DNA of 64,000 bases, taken from positions 1 to 64,000 of the forward strand of contig CAMWXH010000003.1 of NCBI GenBank assembly GCA_947178165.1, written 5' to 3'. Positions 48,307-58,391 of this stretch are shown here, piece by piece. This DNA is from an uncultured Porphyromonadaceae bacterium. Its GTDB lineage: Bacteria > Bacteroidota > Bacteroidia > Bacteroidales > Muribaculaceae. The notes under the pieces were generated by a model. That model ran no database searches and was not told the DNA's origin. It saw nothing but the letters and a program-made list of their open reading frames with translations. Positions within the stretch are counted from its first letter, which is position 1; the number at the start of each line of letters is the position of its first letter. The position numbers were made by a program, and so were the translations under genes.

Positions 48307-50007
48307 ATGAGAAAACTTCTTTACTTCATTCCCTTATTCATATTAGCGGTTGCCTGCAAGGGCCCGAGGCCCATTGACCAGGTGTTCCCCTGGCCAGCAT
48401 CGGGAGTGCCGGAGGCCGATACGCTTACCCTCGCCTTAACGAGATCCATTGCGAGGGGAACAGCACCGGCCGACAGCCTGCGTCATAAAAGCTATTTCAA
48501 CCGTTTCGCTGAGGTGGTGAAGCGACATCCCGAAAATGAGCTGGTCAGGCTGCGCTATAATTACTTCAGGTTATGCCGTTCGGAAGCGGAGGGAAACCTT
48601 CCGGAATGGAATGCCCTATATGATAGCGTAATCTCTAAGCTCGACACCACAAGATATAAATATGACTACTATAAACTGAGGTCGCTCAAAGTTCACCAGG
48701 AGATAGATCAGTTCAAGGGGTATCTCATGGCAAGCCGTAATTTCGAATATGCCCGTTCCGTAGGCGACAACTTCGAGATGTGCCGGTCGGCTATAGTTCT
48801 CGGAAATATGCTCACCTCGATTGGGGACCGGAAGAGTGCAGAGCGGTATTATCAGCTTGCCATAGATGTTGCCCGTCAGTATGGGTTCGACGATGTCTAT
48901 TATTCCGCCACCCTGAACATCACCCAGTTTTATGATTCAACGCGAAGTGTATCGACTCTCAATGAGCTGCTTTCAATGCCGTTAGTTAAGCGTTCACCCG
49001 ATAGGAGAGCGTTCCTTCTGTTTGCTCTCTTTGACCGGACCAAGAGGATGGCCTACGTTGACAGTTCCATCTCACTCCAGGATTCCATACGTCCCGATAG
49101 AAGATTGCTCCCTCTCCTCTACCGTCATAAGGGAGATGAGTTCGTGGAAATGGGGAAAGTGGATTCAGCCGGAAAATATTTCAAGCTTGCCGAGGCAAGC
49201 TTAGGAGGCGGCTACAATCGGCCCGACACTTTCTTCATCAAATTCAGGCGTGCGGAGGCATACGAGCATGATGAAAAGCTTGATTCGGCATTCCGCCTTA
49301 TGTCGAAGGCCTTCATTAGCCTTTACCGTTATTATGGACAATTGAATGTAGGGGAGGTGTATGGAAAGGAGCTGAAATCGCGCATAGACCTTATGGAGCG
49401 TAATATGGAGGTGGAGCGTACGCGCACATGGGCCGTGGTGTCGCTCGTGGTGTTTGGCGTGATAGCCATAGCGCTGGTGTTCGTGCTCTATTACCGGCAA
49501 AGGGCCATGGAGAAGAAACATAAGACAAGCCTTTATGAAGAGAAGCTGCGCCATTCCCGGGAGGCGATGGCGTTGCGCCGCATGATGACCGACGAGAAAG
49601 ATTCCCTGATAGCCAACATCGCGGAGGTGATAGATAAAGAGAAAACATCGGGACTCACCGACAATCCTCTTCTGGCGGGGCTTACAAAGCTATTGCAATC
49701 ATACAAAGGGCTGGAAGAGGACCGCAACTCAGCGGTGAAAGTAAAGGAAGAGCTGGAACCCTCAGTGGCTGTGGCTCTCAAGCGCGACTTCCCCACGCTC
49801 ACGCGCGGGCAGGTAAAGATGGCCTCGATGATCATAATCGGAGCCGACAACCGCCAGATAGCACGGGCGCTCAACATCAGCCTTGAATCCGTGTGGAAAG
49901 GGCGCTACCGCCTCCGTTCCCGCCTTGGATGCGATAACACAACAAACCTTGAAGACTTCCTGCGCGCTTATGCCGACAAGAACATCAACCTTCTGCCGGA
50001 GGAGTGA
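48307..50007 (+). CDS. membrane-anchored TPR-like transcriptional regulator with LuxR-like HTH
   Basis: Signal/lipobox MRKLLYFIPLFILAVACKG, TPR-like region, central TM WAVVSLVVFGVIAIALVFVLYY, C-terminal LTRGQVKMASMIIIGADNRQIARALNISLESVWKGRYRLRSRL. Confidence 0.8.
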   Translation: MRKLLYFIPLFILAVACKGPRPIDQVFPWPASGVPEADTLTLALTRSIARGTAPADSLRHKSYFNRFAEVVKRHPENELVRLRYNYFRLCRSEAEGNLPEWNALYDSVISKLDTTRYKYDYYKLRSLKVHQEIDQFKGYLMASRNFEYARSVGDNFEMCRSAIVLGNMLTSIGDRKSAERYYQLAIDVARQYGFDDVYYSATLNITQFYDSTRSVSTLNELLSMPLVKRSPDRRAFLLFALFDRTKRMAYVDSSISLQDSIRPDRRLLPLLYRHKGDEFVEMGKVDSAGKYFKLAEASLGGGYNRPDTFFIKFRRAEAYEHDEKLDSAFRLMSKAFISLYRYYGQLNVGEVYGKELKSRIDLMERNMEVERTRTWAVVSLVVFGVIAIALVFVLYYRQRAMEKKHKTSLYEEKLRHSREAMALRRMMTDEKDSLIANIAEVIDKEKTSGLTDNPLLAGLTKLLQSYKGLEEDRNSAVKVKEELEPSVAVALKRDFPTLTRGQVKMASMIIIGADNRQIARALNISLESVWKGRYRLRSRLGCDNTTNLEDFLRAYADKNINLLPEE

Positions 50008-50178
50008 AGAAGAGGATATTGATGGTTTCCATAAACTTAAAAACCGCTATTATTCTTTTGTAGGTTTTAGTAAATTATCTAAATTTGCGGTGGATAACTT
50101 TGCCGATGGCATCGCGAACCGGTCTTTGACCGACTTTCGCTAAGTTTCCACTCGCGATTTAAAGAATAAAACTGCAAA

Positions 50179-50955
50179 ATGAGTATGGAAAAGTCTTTTA
50201 AGCAAAGCGTAATAGAGGGACTTAAATGTTATGTATATGCACTTATTGACCCTCGCGACAATCGCATTTTCTATGTGGGAAAAGGTACAGGAAACCGGGT
50301 TTATCAGCATGCCCAGGCCGCACTTGTAGATGACTCACAAAATCTAAAGTTATCCACGATAAGAGAAATCAAGGGTTTGGGATTAGATGTAAAATATTAC
50401 ATTATCCGCCATAATTTGACCGAACAAGAGGCATATCTTGTTGAATCTTCGATAATAGACCTACTGACTTATCCGGCTTTCAATAAGGAGAATATACTTA
50501 CCAATATTGTTAGCGGTCACCATCAGTGGAACGAGGGTATTAAAACGGATGAAGAAATCAATATCCTATATGACTGTCCAAAGATTGAGCCTAATCCCGG
50601 GGATAGACTTCTTTTAGTCAGCCAGAATAAAAGTTATAAGCAATCAAAGGCAACCGGGGTATATCGCCGAGCCAGCGATTACGAGAGTGCCCGCAAATAC
50701 TGGAAGATGGCAGCATGGAAAGCAGAAAAGATCGATTATATATTAGGCGTCTTTAAAGGGATAGTCCGCATAGTCATTAAAGTTAATTCCCATAATTTCA
50801 CTTCGATTGGCGAACATGGTGAGACCTACAATCCTCCAAGATGTGTATTTCAAGGAGATATAATAGAAGACTCTCCCTATTTAAATACAGACGTTTCTGA
50901 CTACCCTTTCGGAAGCGGAGGCGCGATAACTTATATTCCCAGGAATAATTTTTAG
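50179..50955 (+). CDS. GIY-YIG nuclease-domain protein
   Basis: CYVYALIDPRDNRIFYVGKGTGNRVYQHAQAAL. Confidence 0.85.
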   Translation: MSMEKSFKQSVIEGLKCYVYALIDPRDNRIFYVGKGTGNRVYQHAQAALVDDSQNLKLSTIREIKGLGLDVKYYIIRHNLTEQEAYLVESSIIDLLTYPAFNKENILTNIVSGHHQWNEGIKTDEEINILYDCPKIEPNPGDRLLLVSQNKSYKQSKATGVYRRASDYESARKYWKMAAWKAEKIDYILGVFKGIVRIVIKVNSHNFTSIGEHGETYNPPRCVFQGDIIEDSPYLNTDVSDYPFGSGGAITYIPRNNF

Positions 50956-50995
50956 TACACTCTTTAATGTAGTGTATTGGAATATAGCGTAGTGG

Positions 50996-51085
50996 TATGG
51001 ATGATATGATGATACTATGATATGATGATGCGATGATAGGGATGATAAGGATGCTGCGATGATAAGGATGATATGATGATATAAA
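50996..51085. repeat. degenerate ATGATR low-complexity repeat
   Basis: gtatggatgatatgatgatactatgatatgatgatgcgatgatagggatgataagg... Confidence 0.8.
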
Positions 51086-51218
51086 GCATAGCCATATAAT
51101 CCAACAGGTCAGACCATTCTAATCTGACAATGATGGTGGAAACTATTCAGCGAATAACCTTGTGGTTGAAGCATGATTTTGTCGATTATGTAAAAAAGGA
51201 AATAATAATGTCAAGCGA

Positions 51219-51575
51219 GTGTGTGACGACGTAATCCGGACCAATAATGAACAGCTACCGACAATGTTTGCCGACAGACAGGAACTCGAGAGTTTCCGCA
51301 AATCAGCCGAGCAAAAGTTTCTCTCAGCCGACACCTTCATTGACTATAAGAAATCTCTTGAAACGCGTCTGAAATCAATTGAAGAGAAGCTCGGTAAGGG
51401 TTTCTGTTTCTTGGCAATCAACTTCTACGAGCAGAAACGAGACCAAGGCTATAGGAGTATTCTGAATATTCTCAAAAATCTTAAGGATATTGAGTTTGAG
51501 GGTTTCCTGCCATTTTTAGCCGTTCTTTTAGTAGCCATGTTTGCAGTCTACTTGATAAGTAGCATAACGGGTTGA
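51219..51575 (+). CDS. small coiled-coil/TM protein or remnant
   Basis: FRKSAEQKFLSADTFIDYKKSLETRLKSIEEKLG...FLPFLAVLLVAMFAVYLISSITG; open upstream in a region that looks degraded. Confidence 0.35.
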   Translation: MCDDVIRTNNEQLPTMFADRQELESFRKSAEQKFLSADTFIDYKKSLETRLKSIEEKLGKGFCFLAINFYEQKRDQGYRSILNILKNLKDIEFEGFLPFLAVLLVAMFAVYLISSITG

Positions 51576-51799
51576 AGGTAACAGTCTACATCCCGATCCA
51601 ACCTCTCCATCTGCAGGTGGTACGCCATTATCCAGCCATGAAATCCCAATCCCGCACTGAAAACAGCCAACGTCCCCTTAGTCAGCACTCTGCACCCGAA
51701 CTTTCCTACTGATTTATAGCTCATATCTCAGAAAAATTCACTAATTTTGCATCAGAAGAAGTGGCACAAGAACGAACTAGCCACAATACTAACTGGTAT

Positions 51800-53125
51800 A
51801 TGTTTTTAGAAAAGATAATAATTGACTCCTTTGCTTGTTTTAAGCAATTTACTGCATCATTTACATATGGTACAAATGTTATCATTGGAAGAAATGGTGC
51901 AGGTAAGACTTCGCTAATAAGAAGTCTAGTATATTTGATGAATTTTATGTTTACAAACGACAGATCTATGGGTGATACATTTTTATCTGCTGGTAATCCA
52001 GACTTAAAGATGTCATCAATAAAACCTAGCGAATTCTATCGTTTTATTGAGAATGGTGAAGCTGTTCCTGATTCAAACCTTCATGGAGAAATGACCTTTG
52101 AAGGAGAGAAGATTCTATGGGATATGTATAAGAAATCTGTCCCAGGGGCATCCCTATACCCATCAAAGTACGTTGAGGCATATAGACAAATAATGAATAT
52201 TTCTAAACAAACAGGTCAATTACCATTATTAGCATATTTCTCTGATTCGTTTCCCCATAAACACACTAATATTTCTGCTTTTGCGAAAGGCGAAATAAAT
52301 AACACTGAAGGTATTTTAAAGAACTTCGGCTATTACCAGTGGGACAATGAGTCATCATGTACCCTAATATGGCAAATGAGATTGCTTAATGTAATGGCCA
52401 AAAGCCTTTCTTTGAATGATCCGAATTCTATTGCGACCAAAGAAGTAGAATTTATTTCAGCAACGTTGAAAGAGTTCTCACATATCATAAACAATGAGGC
52501 TGATGACAGTTTCGAAATTACAAAAATATTTTTTACATTCAAAGATGGAGAAAAACCAGAGTTATGGCTTAAGCTAAAATCTGCTCAAGAACTTCCTTTT
52601 GAAAAACTCCCGGCTGGATATCATCGGCTTTATAGCATCGTTTTAGACTTAGCATATAGATCCTATCTAATAAATAAGAATAATCCCAAAGATGCAAAAG
52701 GGCTGGTTTTGATTGATGAGATTGATCTTCATTTACATCCATCACTCTCACTTGAGGTGGTAGAGCGATTCAGAAAGACGTTTCCAAAGATACAGTTTAT
52801 AATGACTACACATTCTCCTCTAGTAGTAACAAGTCTTAGAATCGAAAATGGGAAGAATCAGGTTTTGAGACTAGTTGCAGGGGAAGAACATCCTCATATC
52901 CTCCCTGATTTGTATGGTATTGATTATAATGCAGGATTATATGACGCTCTCGGCGTTAATCCAACCAATGAAGATCTCTTATATCTTAAGAATGCACTGA
53001 GACGTGCTTATAAGCGTAATGACACCGAACTGATTGAAGCAAAGAAAAAAGAAATACTTCGCTTTGTTTCAGAAGAACGATTAAATAATATCATTGCAGA
53101 ATTCACCAATACCAAACAAGACTGA
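51800..53125 (+). CDS. ptuA: AAA ATPase, PtuA-like (Septu defense)
   Basis: FTYGTNVIIGRNGAGKTSLIRSLVYL (Walker A), GLVLIDEIDLHLHPSLSLEVVERFRKTFPKIQFIMTTHSPLVV; adjacent to HNH gene. Likely start MFLEKI at 51800. Confidence 0.75.
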   Translation: MFLEKIIIDSFACFKQFTASFTYGTNVIIGRNGAGKTSLIRSLVYLMNFMFTNDRSMGDTFLSAGNPDLKMSSIKPSEFYRFIENGEAVPDSNLHGEMTFEGEKILWDMYKKSVPGASLYPSKYVEAYRQIMNISKQTGQLPLLAYFSDSFPHKHTNISAFAKGEINNTEGILKNFGYYQWDNESSCTLIWQMRLLNVMAKSLSLNDPNSIATKEVEFISATLKEFSHIINNEADDSFEITKIFFTFKDGEKPELWLKLKSAQELPFEKLPAGYHRLYSIVLDLAYRSYLINKNNPKDAKGLVLIDEIDLHLHPSLSLEVVERFRKTFPKIQFIMTTHSPLVVTSLRIENGKNQVLRLVAGEEHPHILPDLYGIDYNAGLYDALGVNPTNEDLLYLKNALRRAYKRNDTELIEAKKKEILRFVSEERLNNIIAEFTNTKQD

Positions 53126-53134
53126 TAATAACAC

Positions 53135-53971
53135 ATGCAATGGATAAATAAGCGAGATAAAAAGAATCGCAAATATGCTCATCGTCTTGTTAATCATTTT
53201 TTGAATGATGCATGGGATAAGGAGAATAACTGTTATGTTAACTGCGATTTTGACACGTTCAAGAGGCTAGGGCGCTTCAAGTCTTTATTGTATAGAGAGC
53301 AACAAGGGTATTGTTGCTACTGTATGAGGAAGTTGGATTTAAAAGATAGAGGGAAGTCAACCATTGAGCATGTAATGCCACATAAGGTTGAAAAAAAGGA
53401 TGTTGCTTATTATTATGCCCATACTCCTCACTTAAGGAAGAATGTTAGAGTCCTTTTGATAAACAAAGACACACCACGCTTAAGTAATTTGCGACCTTAT
53501 CCTCATTTTTGTGCATATGAGAATTTGGTTCTCTCTTGTAGTGGAGCGATATACCGAACGGGTAATCCAGAAATAGAGATAGCCTCTCAACTTCATGAAT
53601 GTTGTAATAATCCTCGGGGATCAGAACGAGTAATACCAATGTTCTTTATTAGAGGAGTGGCATTTGAGTATAATGAAGATGGAACGATGGATTTCCCGAC
53701 TGAATATGAAGAAAGCATTAAGTATCTAAGATTGGAGACTACAAATAATCTTTGCTTAATTCGCAAATGTTGGGCTGCCATTGTTAAATATTACAACATT
53801 TCAGATGTCAAACGTGCTATTACAGATTATTCTTTGAGGAACGATATTCTTATGGATACCACGTTGGAATTTCACGAAGCTAAACGTATGAAGAATGACT
53901 TGTACTGGCAACTCTTGTATGAATATCGTTGGTTTGATGGCTATTTTAGGAGGAAAAAGCAAGGTAGCTGA
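53135..53971 (+). CDS. ptuB: HNH endonuclease, PtuB-like (Septu defense)
   Basis: EQQGYCCYCMRKLDLKDRGKSTIEHVMPHKVEKKD; 9-bp gap from the ATPase. Confidence 0.75.
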   Translation: MQWINKRDKKNRKYAHRLVNHFLNDAWDKENNCYVNCDFDTFKRLGRFKSLLYREQQGYCCYCMRKLDLKDRGKSTIEHVMPHKVEKKDVAYYYAHTPHLRKNVRVLLINKDTPRLSNLRPYPHFCAYENLVLSCSGAIYRTGNPEIEIASQLHECCNNPRGSERVIPMFFIRGVAFEYNEDGTMDFPTEYEESIKYLRLETTNNLCLIRKCWAAIVKYYNISDVKRAITDYSLRNDILMDTTLEFHEAKRMKNDLYWQLLYEYRWFDGYFRRKKQGS

Positions 53972-53994
53972 CACTTTTTATTAACATACAACAG

Positions 53995-54555
53995 TTGAAA
54001 GTGAATACGAAGTTAGACACCGATTTATCCGACAGGGAGATTGTCGAAGGGGTTCTGCGGCATGATCCGGCGGTAATCGAATATTTCTTTATTATGAAAT
54101 GTTCGAAACTGTTTGTATATCTTATCAACTCGGTCTTCGGTGGGAGAGTCGATAAAGAAGAATTAATAAATGAATTATTCTTATATTTGGCTGATTCTGA
54201 TTGGAAAAAGCTTCGAGAATTTAACTTTCAAAGCTCCCTATTGACTTGGATAACCGTTGTGGCGACAAGATTTTTCTTAAAGAAACGTGACAAACTGATA
54301 GAAAATGAATCGTCGGAGACTCTATTAAAAGAGGACATCGAATTCACCCAGAGTTTGATTTCGGTTGATACTATAACTGTAAGAATGGCTATTGACATTA
54401 TGACCAACGAAAGATATAAACAAGTAATACAGTTGTTGGATTTGCAAGATCTTTCTCACGAAGATGTTGCAAAGAAGTTGAATGTGACGGTAGCGAATCT
54501 GTATAATATTCATCGTAGAGCTTTAGCGCAGTTACGGTGTATTTTAATGAAATGA
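53995..54555 (+). CDS. sigma-70 family RNA polymerase sigma factor (ECF-like)
   Basis: VEGVLRHDPAVIEYFFIMKCSKLFVYLINSVFG...ELINELFLYL; region-4-like LDLQDLSHEDVAKKLNVTVANLYNIHRRALAQLR. Start codon at 53998 or a GTG nearby possible. Confidence 0.8.
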   Translation: MKVNTKLDTDLSDREIVEGVLRHDPAVIEYFFIMKCSKLFVYLINSVFGGRVDKEELINELFLYLADSDWKKLREFNFQSSLLTWITVVATRFFLKKRDKLIENESSETLLKEDIEFTQSLISVDTITVRMAIDIMTNERYKQVIQLLDLQDLSHEDVAKKLNVTVANLYNIHRRALAQLRCILMK

Positions 54556-54569
54556 ATAAGTAATGGGGC

Positions 54570-54836
54570 ATGAAAGATTATATTAGTGAAAATATTATTG
54601 CAAGTCTTATTGATGATAAGCTTTCGCAATTGGAACGATTGGCTTGTAGTGAACTTATCGATGATTCATTTAATAATGAAGTTTTTGAAATATCAAAGGA
54701 GGCTAAGAATATGAGACATCATATAGAAAAATTTAGTCCCTTGAGGTTTCCAGAATGTGAACGATATCTGAACGAGATTAAGAGGCATGAATTGCCGAAT
54801 AATCTTGAAGAAATTAAATCTAAGAATATATTCTGA
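54570..54836 (+). CDS. small hypothetical protein between the sigma factor and GTPase genes
   Basis: 88-aa ORF in tight operon spacing. Confidence 0.55.
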   Translation: MKDYISENIIASLIDDKLSQLERLACSELIDDSFNNEVFEISKEAKNMRHHIEKFSPLRFPECERYLNEIKRHELPNNLEEIKSKNIF

Positions 54837-56105
54837 ATGCAAAAACTACTTACTTCAAATATTATTCCGTCAAATCATCCGATAAAGGATTTGCCTGAGA
54901 AATTGAAAATTCGCTATCTTCAAGGTCTCGGCGAGGCACTCTGCTTAATAGAGTCCAATAGTGACAATACGCAAAAGGCAAAGTTCTGTTATGACGTTCT
55001 TTGCGAATCCTTCTTAGGGAAAACATTAGAAGGTGGATGGGTAGTAACCAAAGATCTGCGTCATATTAAGAACGCACAAAAACTTTGCCGGTCAGGACTA
55101 AGATTCTTTAGAATGTCTGACTGCTTCTGGTGGGACGTGTATCGTATCGCGTACCAGTCCGGACTTCCCATAATAGATTCAAACTATGATAAATCTCTCA
55201 AGAAGACAGTAGGAATATTTACAAAGAGATTCAAGGATTCTGCGAATGATCTTTTCTTCCAAGGAGGAAATGGAGTAGGACTTCCGCAGACACTTGTTAC
55301 TCAATATAAAGACGAATTCATATATCGCCAGCATCCTATAAAAAGGATTTTGATTGTAGGTACAATGAGTGCAGGTAAATCGACTCTTGTGAATGCTTTG
55401 ACCGGTCAAAAAGTTGCTAAGGTAAAAACAACAGTATGTACCACTTCCATATCATATCTCTACAATAATCCTTTTATTGATTCGGTGATATATTCAGATG
55501 GATCTGCGTATATTCATAATAGTGGCATAGAAAACTCTTTTGATGACATACCTAATAAATCAGTTAGGTTCAAAGGGAGTATCGAGAAACGCCCTCTCTT
55601 GATTATTGATACTCCGGGAGTTGACTATGCTTATGACGAATCTCATCGTAAGATAACCTATGATACAATTAAACGAGGAGATTATGATTTGCTTTTGTGT
55701 GTGAATAACGGACCATATATCGAGCGAAATGGTGAAAATGAGTTGATAGACTTTGTCCTGAAGCAAAAAAAAAAAATCGTATTTATTTTTAACCAGCTTG
55801 ATAGATTTGACCCAGCCGATGACTCTATAGAAGAAAGCTTGAAGCAATTCAAGACTCTTCTTAAGAGTAAGAAGTGTGAGGCAAAAATAGTACCCTTCTC
55901 AGGAAAAGCTGCCTATCTGCTTAAAAAAGAACTTGATGGAAATCTTTCAAGGTTTGATTCAATTGAACTTTCAGCCTTAAAGGAAAAGATGTCGTCGTTG
56001 TTTTATGACTTAGGTATGTATGGAACTGGCATATGCTCCAGAGAGGGAGACTACATTGCCCGTTGCGGATTAACTAACTTAGAAACCATCATTGTAAACC
56101 AATGA
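54837..56105 (+). CDS. dynamin-like GTPase 1
   Basis: ILIVGTMSAGKSTLVNALTGQKVAKVKTTVCTTS, LLIIDTPGVDYAYDESHRKITYD, VFIFNQLDRFDP. Confidence 0.82.
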   Translation: MQKLLTSNIIPSNHPIKDLPEKLKIRYLQGLGEALCLIESNSDNTQKAKFCYDVLCESFLGKTLEGGWVVTKDLRHIKNAQKLCRSGLRFFRMSDCFWWDVYRIAYQSGLPIIDSNYDKSLKKTVGIFTKRFKDSANDLFFQGGNGVGLPQTLVTQYKDEFIYRQHPIKRILIVGTMSAGKSTLVNALTGQKVAKVKTTVCTTSISYLYNNPFIDSVIYSDGSAYIHNSGIENSFDDIPNKSVRFKGSIEKRPLLIIDTPGVDYAYDESHRKITYDTIKRGDYDLLLCVNNGPYIERNGENELIDFVLKQKKKIVFIFNQLDRFDPADDSIEESLKQFKTLLKSKKCEAKIVPFSGKAAYLLKKELDGNLSRFDSIELSALKEKMSSLFYDLGMYGTGICSREGDYIARCGLTNLETIIVNQ

Positions 56106-58381
56106 AAAAAATACAGATAAAATACAATCCCTATCATATTCAGACGGAGATTCTGATAGATGGTAAAGCTCCGAAGCCCAACAGTAAGTTGAACTTTGGA
56201 AAGCTAAGAATACAAGAATGGTCGACACGTCTTCCTAAAATTCTTGTTGATGAATGTAGTGATCGAAATTACGAGATTCTTTTCGATGGAACTCAAACGG
56301 ATTTTGATGATTTGAAATGTGCACTTAATCAATCAGATAAGATTTCGTGCTCATTGCGTCATTCATCACGTCCCAGTGCCAGTGAAGTAGAGGAAGAAGT
56401 AGATAAAATATTTAAGGATATTCAAGCAGGTCCAGTACCTCAACTTCGTGACAAATCTATACTGGAAGCTTTCAAGAAGGCAAAAAATCAGGAGTTTGAA
56501 ATCAATGTTGTTGCAACGATGAGTTCTGGCAAGTCAACACTTATCAATGCACTAATTGATAAAAAGCTTATGCCAGTAGCCAACTTGGCAACTACTGCTT
56601 CTATTGTTCGCATAATAGATACAGATCAAGAAAATTTCTCTGCCATAGCATATGATTCTAAAGGTCAGAAATTAAAAGAAGATCCCAATATAATTTATCG
56701 TACTATGAAAGAATGGAATAGCGATCCATCAATATCGGCGATAGATATATATGGGAAAATACCTTGCGTTGATAGTGTAGGTATGAGACTTGTTCTTGTT
56801 GATACTCCTGGACCTAATAACTCACAAGATGGAAGTCATAGACAAATGACCTATAAAAATCTTGAGGATTCAGACAAGTCTTTGGTCCTTTTCGTTATGA
56901 ATTGCCGTCAATTAAACATAGATGACCAGAAAAACTTTATGGATTACGTCTGTGAATGTATGCAAAAGGGCGGAAAGCAGTCAAGAGAAAGATATATTTT
57001 TGCTATCAATCAAATGGATGCTATTAATCCAGAGAACGATGAAGACCCAAAGGATGCATTAAATTCAGCAAGAAAAGTATTGGAGGATTATAAAATCCTT
57101 TCTCCAAACTTGTTCCCTGTTTCGGCCTTAGCTGCTTTGGAATGTCGCACTCAACCTAAAGTTCCTACCGCTTTACCTGTATTTGGACCGTTAGTCGCTG
57201 AGTATCCGGAAATGAAGTTTGATTCATATTATGATTACAACAATCTCCCACTTTCTGTAAAAAACGATATTGAGGATCTTCTTAAAGATCTCTCCGCAAC
57301 TGAGGCACTTGAGGTTCATAGCGGTATTGTTTCAATTGAAGAAGCAATCGGTCTATACATTGATAAGTATGCCCGTGCACAGAAGGTTAAAGACCTGGTC
57401 GATGCATTTAATAATCGATTGAAAGAATTAAATGCCGTTGAAACTCTTAAAGAGGATATCCGTAAGAACAAAGATCTCAAAGTGAAACTTGATGAGAAAA
57501 TTGCTGATATTCAGTCAAGAATTGAGTCTGGGAAATCTGCTCAAACTTTGTCTCGATTGATTGACAAAAAGAATCTCTCACGAAGTGTCACTCTTGAGAT
57601 AGATGATTATGTCGATCAAACGAAAACGAAGATTGAAAGGCTAATCTTTAGTTATTCAAATTCCACCAAAATAAAGAAAGATGAAGCCCTTCGCCAAGTT
57701 AAATCGGTAAAAAAAGAAAGCGATGACATTTTAAATCAGTTGGATGCACGTATTGCAACGATACTTGAGAGGGGATACAAAGCTTTGATGGAAGATATTC
57801 TTGAAGAGTATAGGGGATATCTATCAGAATTAGGCATTGAGGCAGGGTCTGATTCTCTTTCTTTGCGTCCATTAGATTTTGTGGCAGAGAATTTAAAAAA
57901 TATAGATTCTCTTATTTCCAAAAGTACTAACGTCGAAGATGAAGGATGCTTCCAAACTCGTACAGAAAAAGTGTCATATCAACACAAGCTTGAAAATTCT
58001 TTCTGGAAACCGTGGCAATGGTTTAGTGAGCGTTACGAAACGCGTTATCGTGATAAAAAAGTAACAGAATGGATTCCTAACAATGTTGAGTATGTTAACA
58101 TGGCAAGTGTAGTTAGTGAATACCTTGAACCGTTACAAGAGCAGCTTATCGCCGCGAAGGCAGCTGCATCCGAGCATGCGGACTGCGAATCAAATCGCAT
58201 AAAGGAAGCTGTCAAAGCGTTTCTTTCTAAAATCAATAAAGTCCTCAGTGACAAACTTCAAGAACTAAAAAGTGCGACAGAAGAGTCTTCTCAGACTCAA
58301 AAAGAAATTGACATCCAGGAATCAAATCTTAAATGGATGCGAGCAATGATTGAACGAGTAAATAAACTCGTAAATTTTTAA
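56102..58381 (+). CDS. dynamin-like GTPase 2
   Basis: INVVATMSSGKSTLINALIDKKLMPVANLATTAS, LVLVDTPGPNNSQDGSHRQMTY, FAINQMDAINP; long C-terminal helical region; 4-nt overlap with gene 1. Confidence 0.87.
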   Translation: MKKIQIKYNPYHIQTEILIDGKAPKPNSKLNFGKLRIQEWSTRLPKILVDECSDRNYEILFDGTQTDFDDLKCALNQSDKISCSLRHSSRPSASEVEEEVDKIFKDIQAGPVPQLRDKSILEAFKKAKNQEFEINVVATMSSGKSTLINALIDKKLMPVANLATTASIVRIIDTDQENFSAIAYDSKGQKLKEDPNIIYRTMKEWNSDPSISAIDIYGKIPCVDSVGMRLVLVDTPGPNNSQDGSHRQMTYKNLEDSDKSLVLFVMNCRQLNIDDQKNFMDYVCECMQKGGKQSRERYIFAINQMDAINPENDEDPKDALNSARKVLEDYKILSPNLFPVSALAALECRTQPKVPTALPVFGPLVAEYPEMKFDSYYDYNNLPLSVKNDIEDLLKDLSATEALEVHSGIVSIEEAIGLYIDKYARAQKVKDLVDAFNNRLKELNAVETLKEDIRKNKDLKVKLDEKIADIQSRIESGKSAQTLSRLIDKKNLSRSVTLEIDDYVDQTKTKIERLIFSYSNSTKIKKDEALRQVKSVKKESDDILNQLDARIATILERGYKALMEDILEEYRGYLSELGIEAGSDSLSLRPLDFVAENLKNIDSLISKSTNVEDEGCFQTRTEKVSYQHKLENSFWKPWQWFSERYETRYRDKKVTEWIPNNVEYVNMASVVSEYLEPLQEQLIAAKAAASEHADCESNRIKEAVKAFLSKINKVLSDKLQELKSATEESSQTQKEIDIQESNLKWMRAMIERVNKLVNF

Positions 58382-58391
58382 ATGAAATTAT

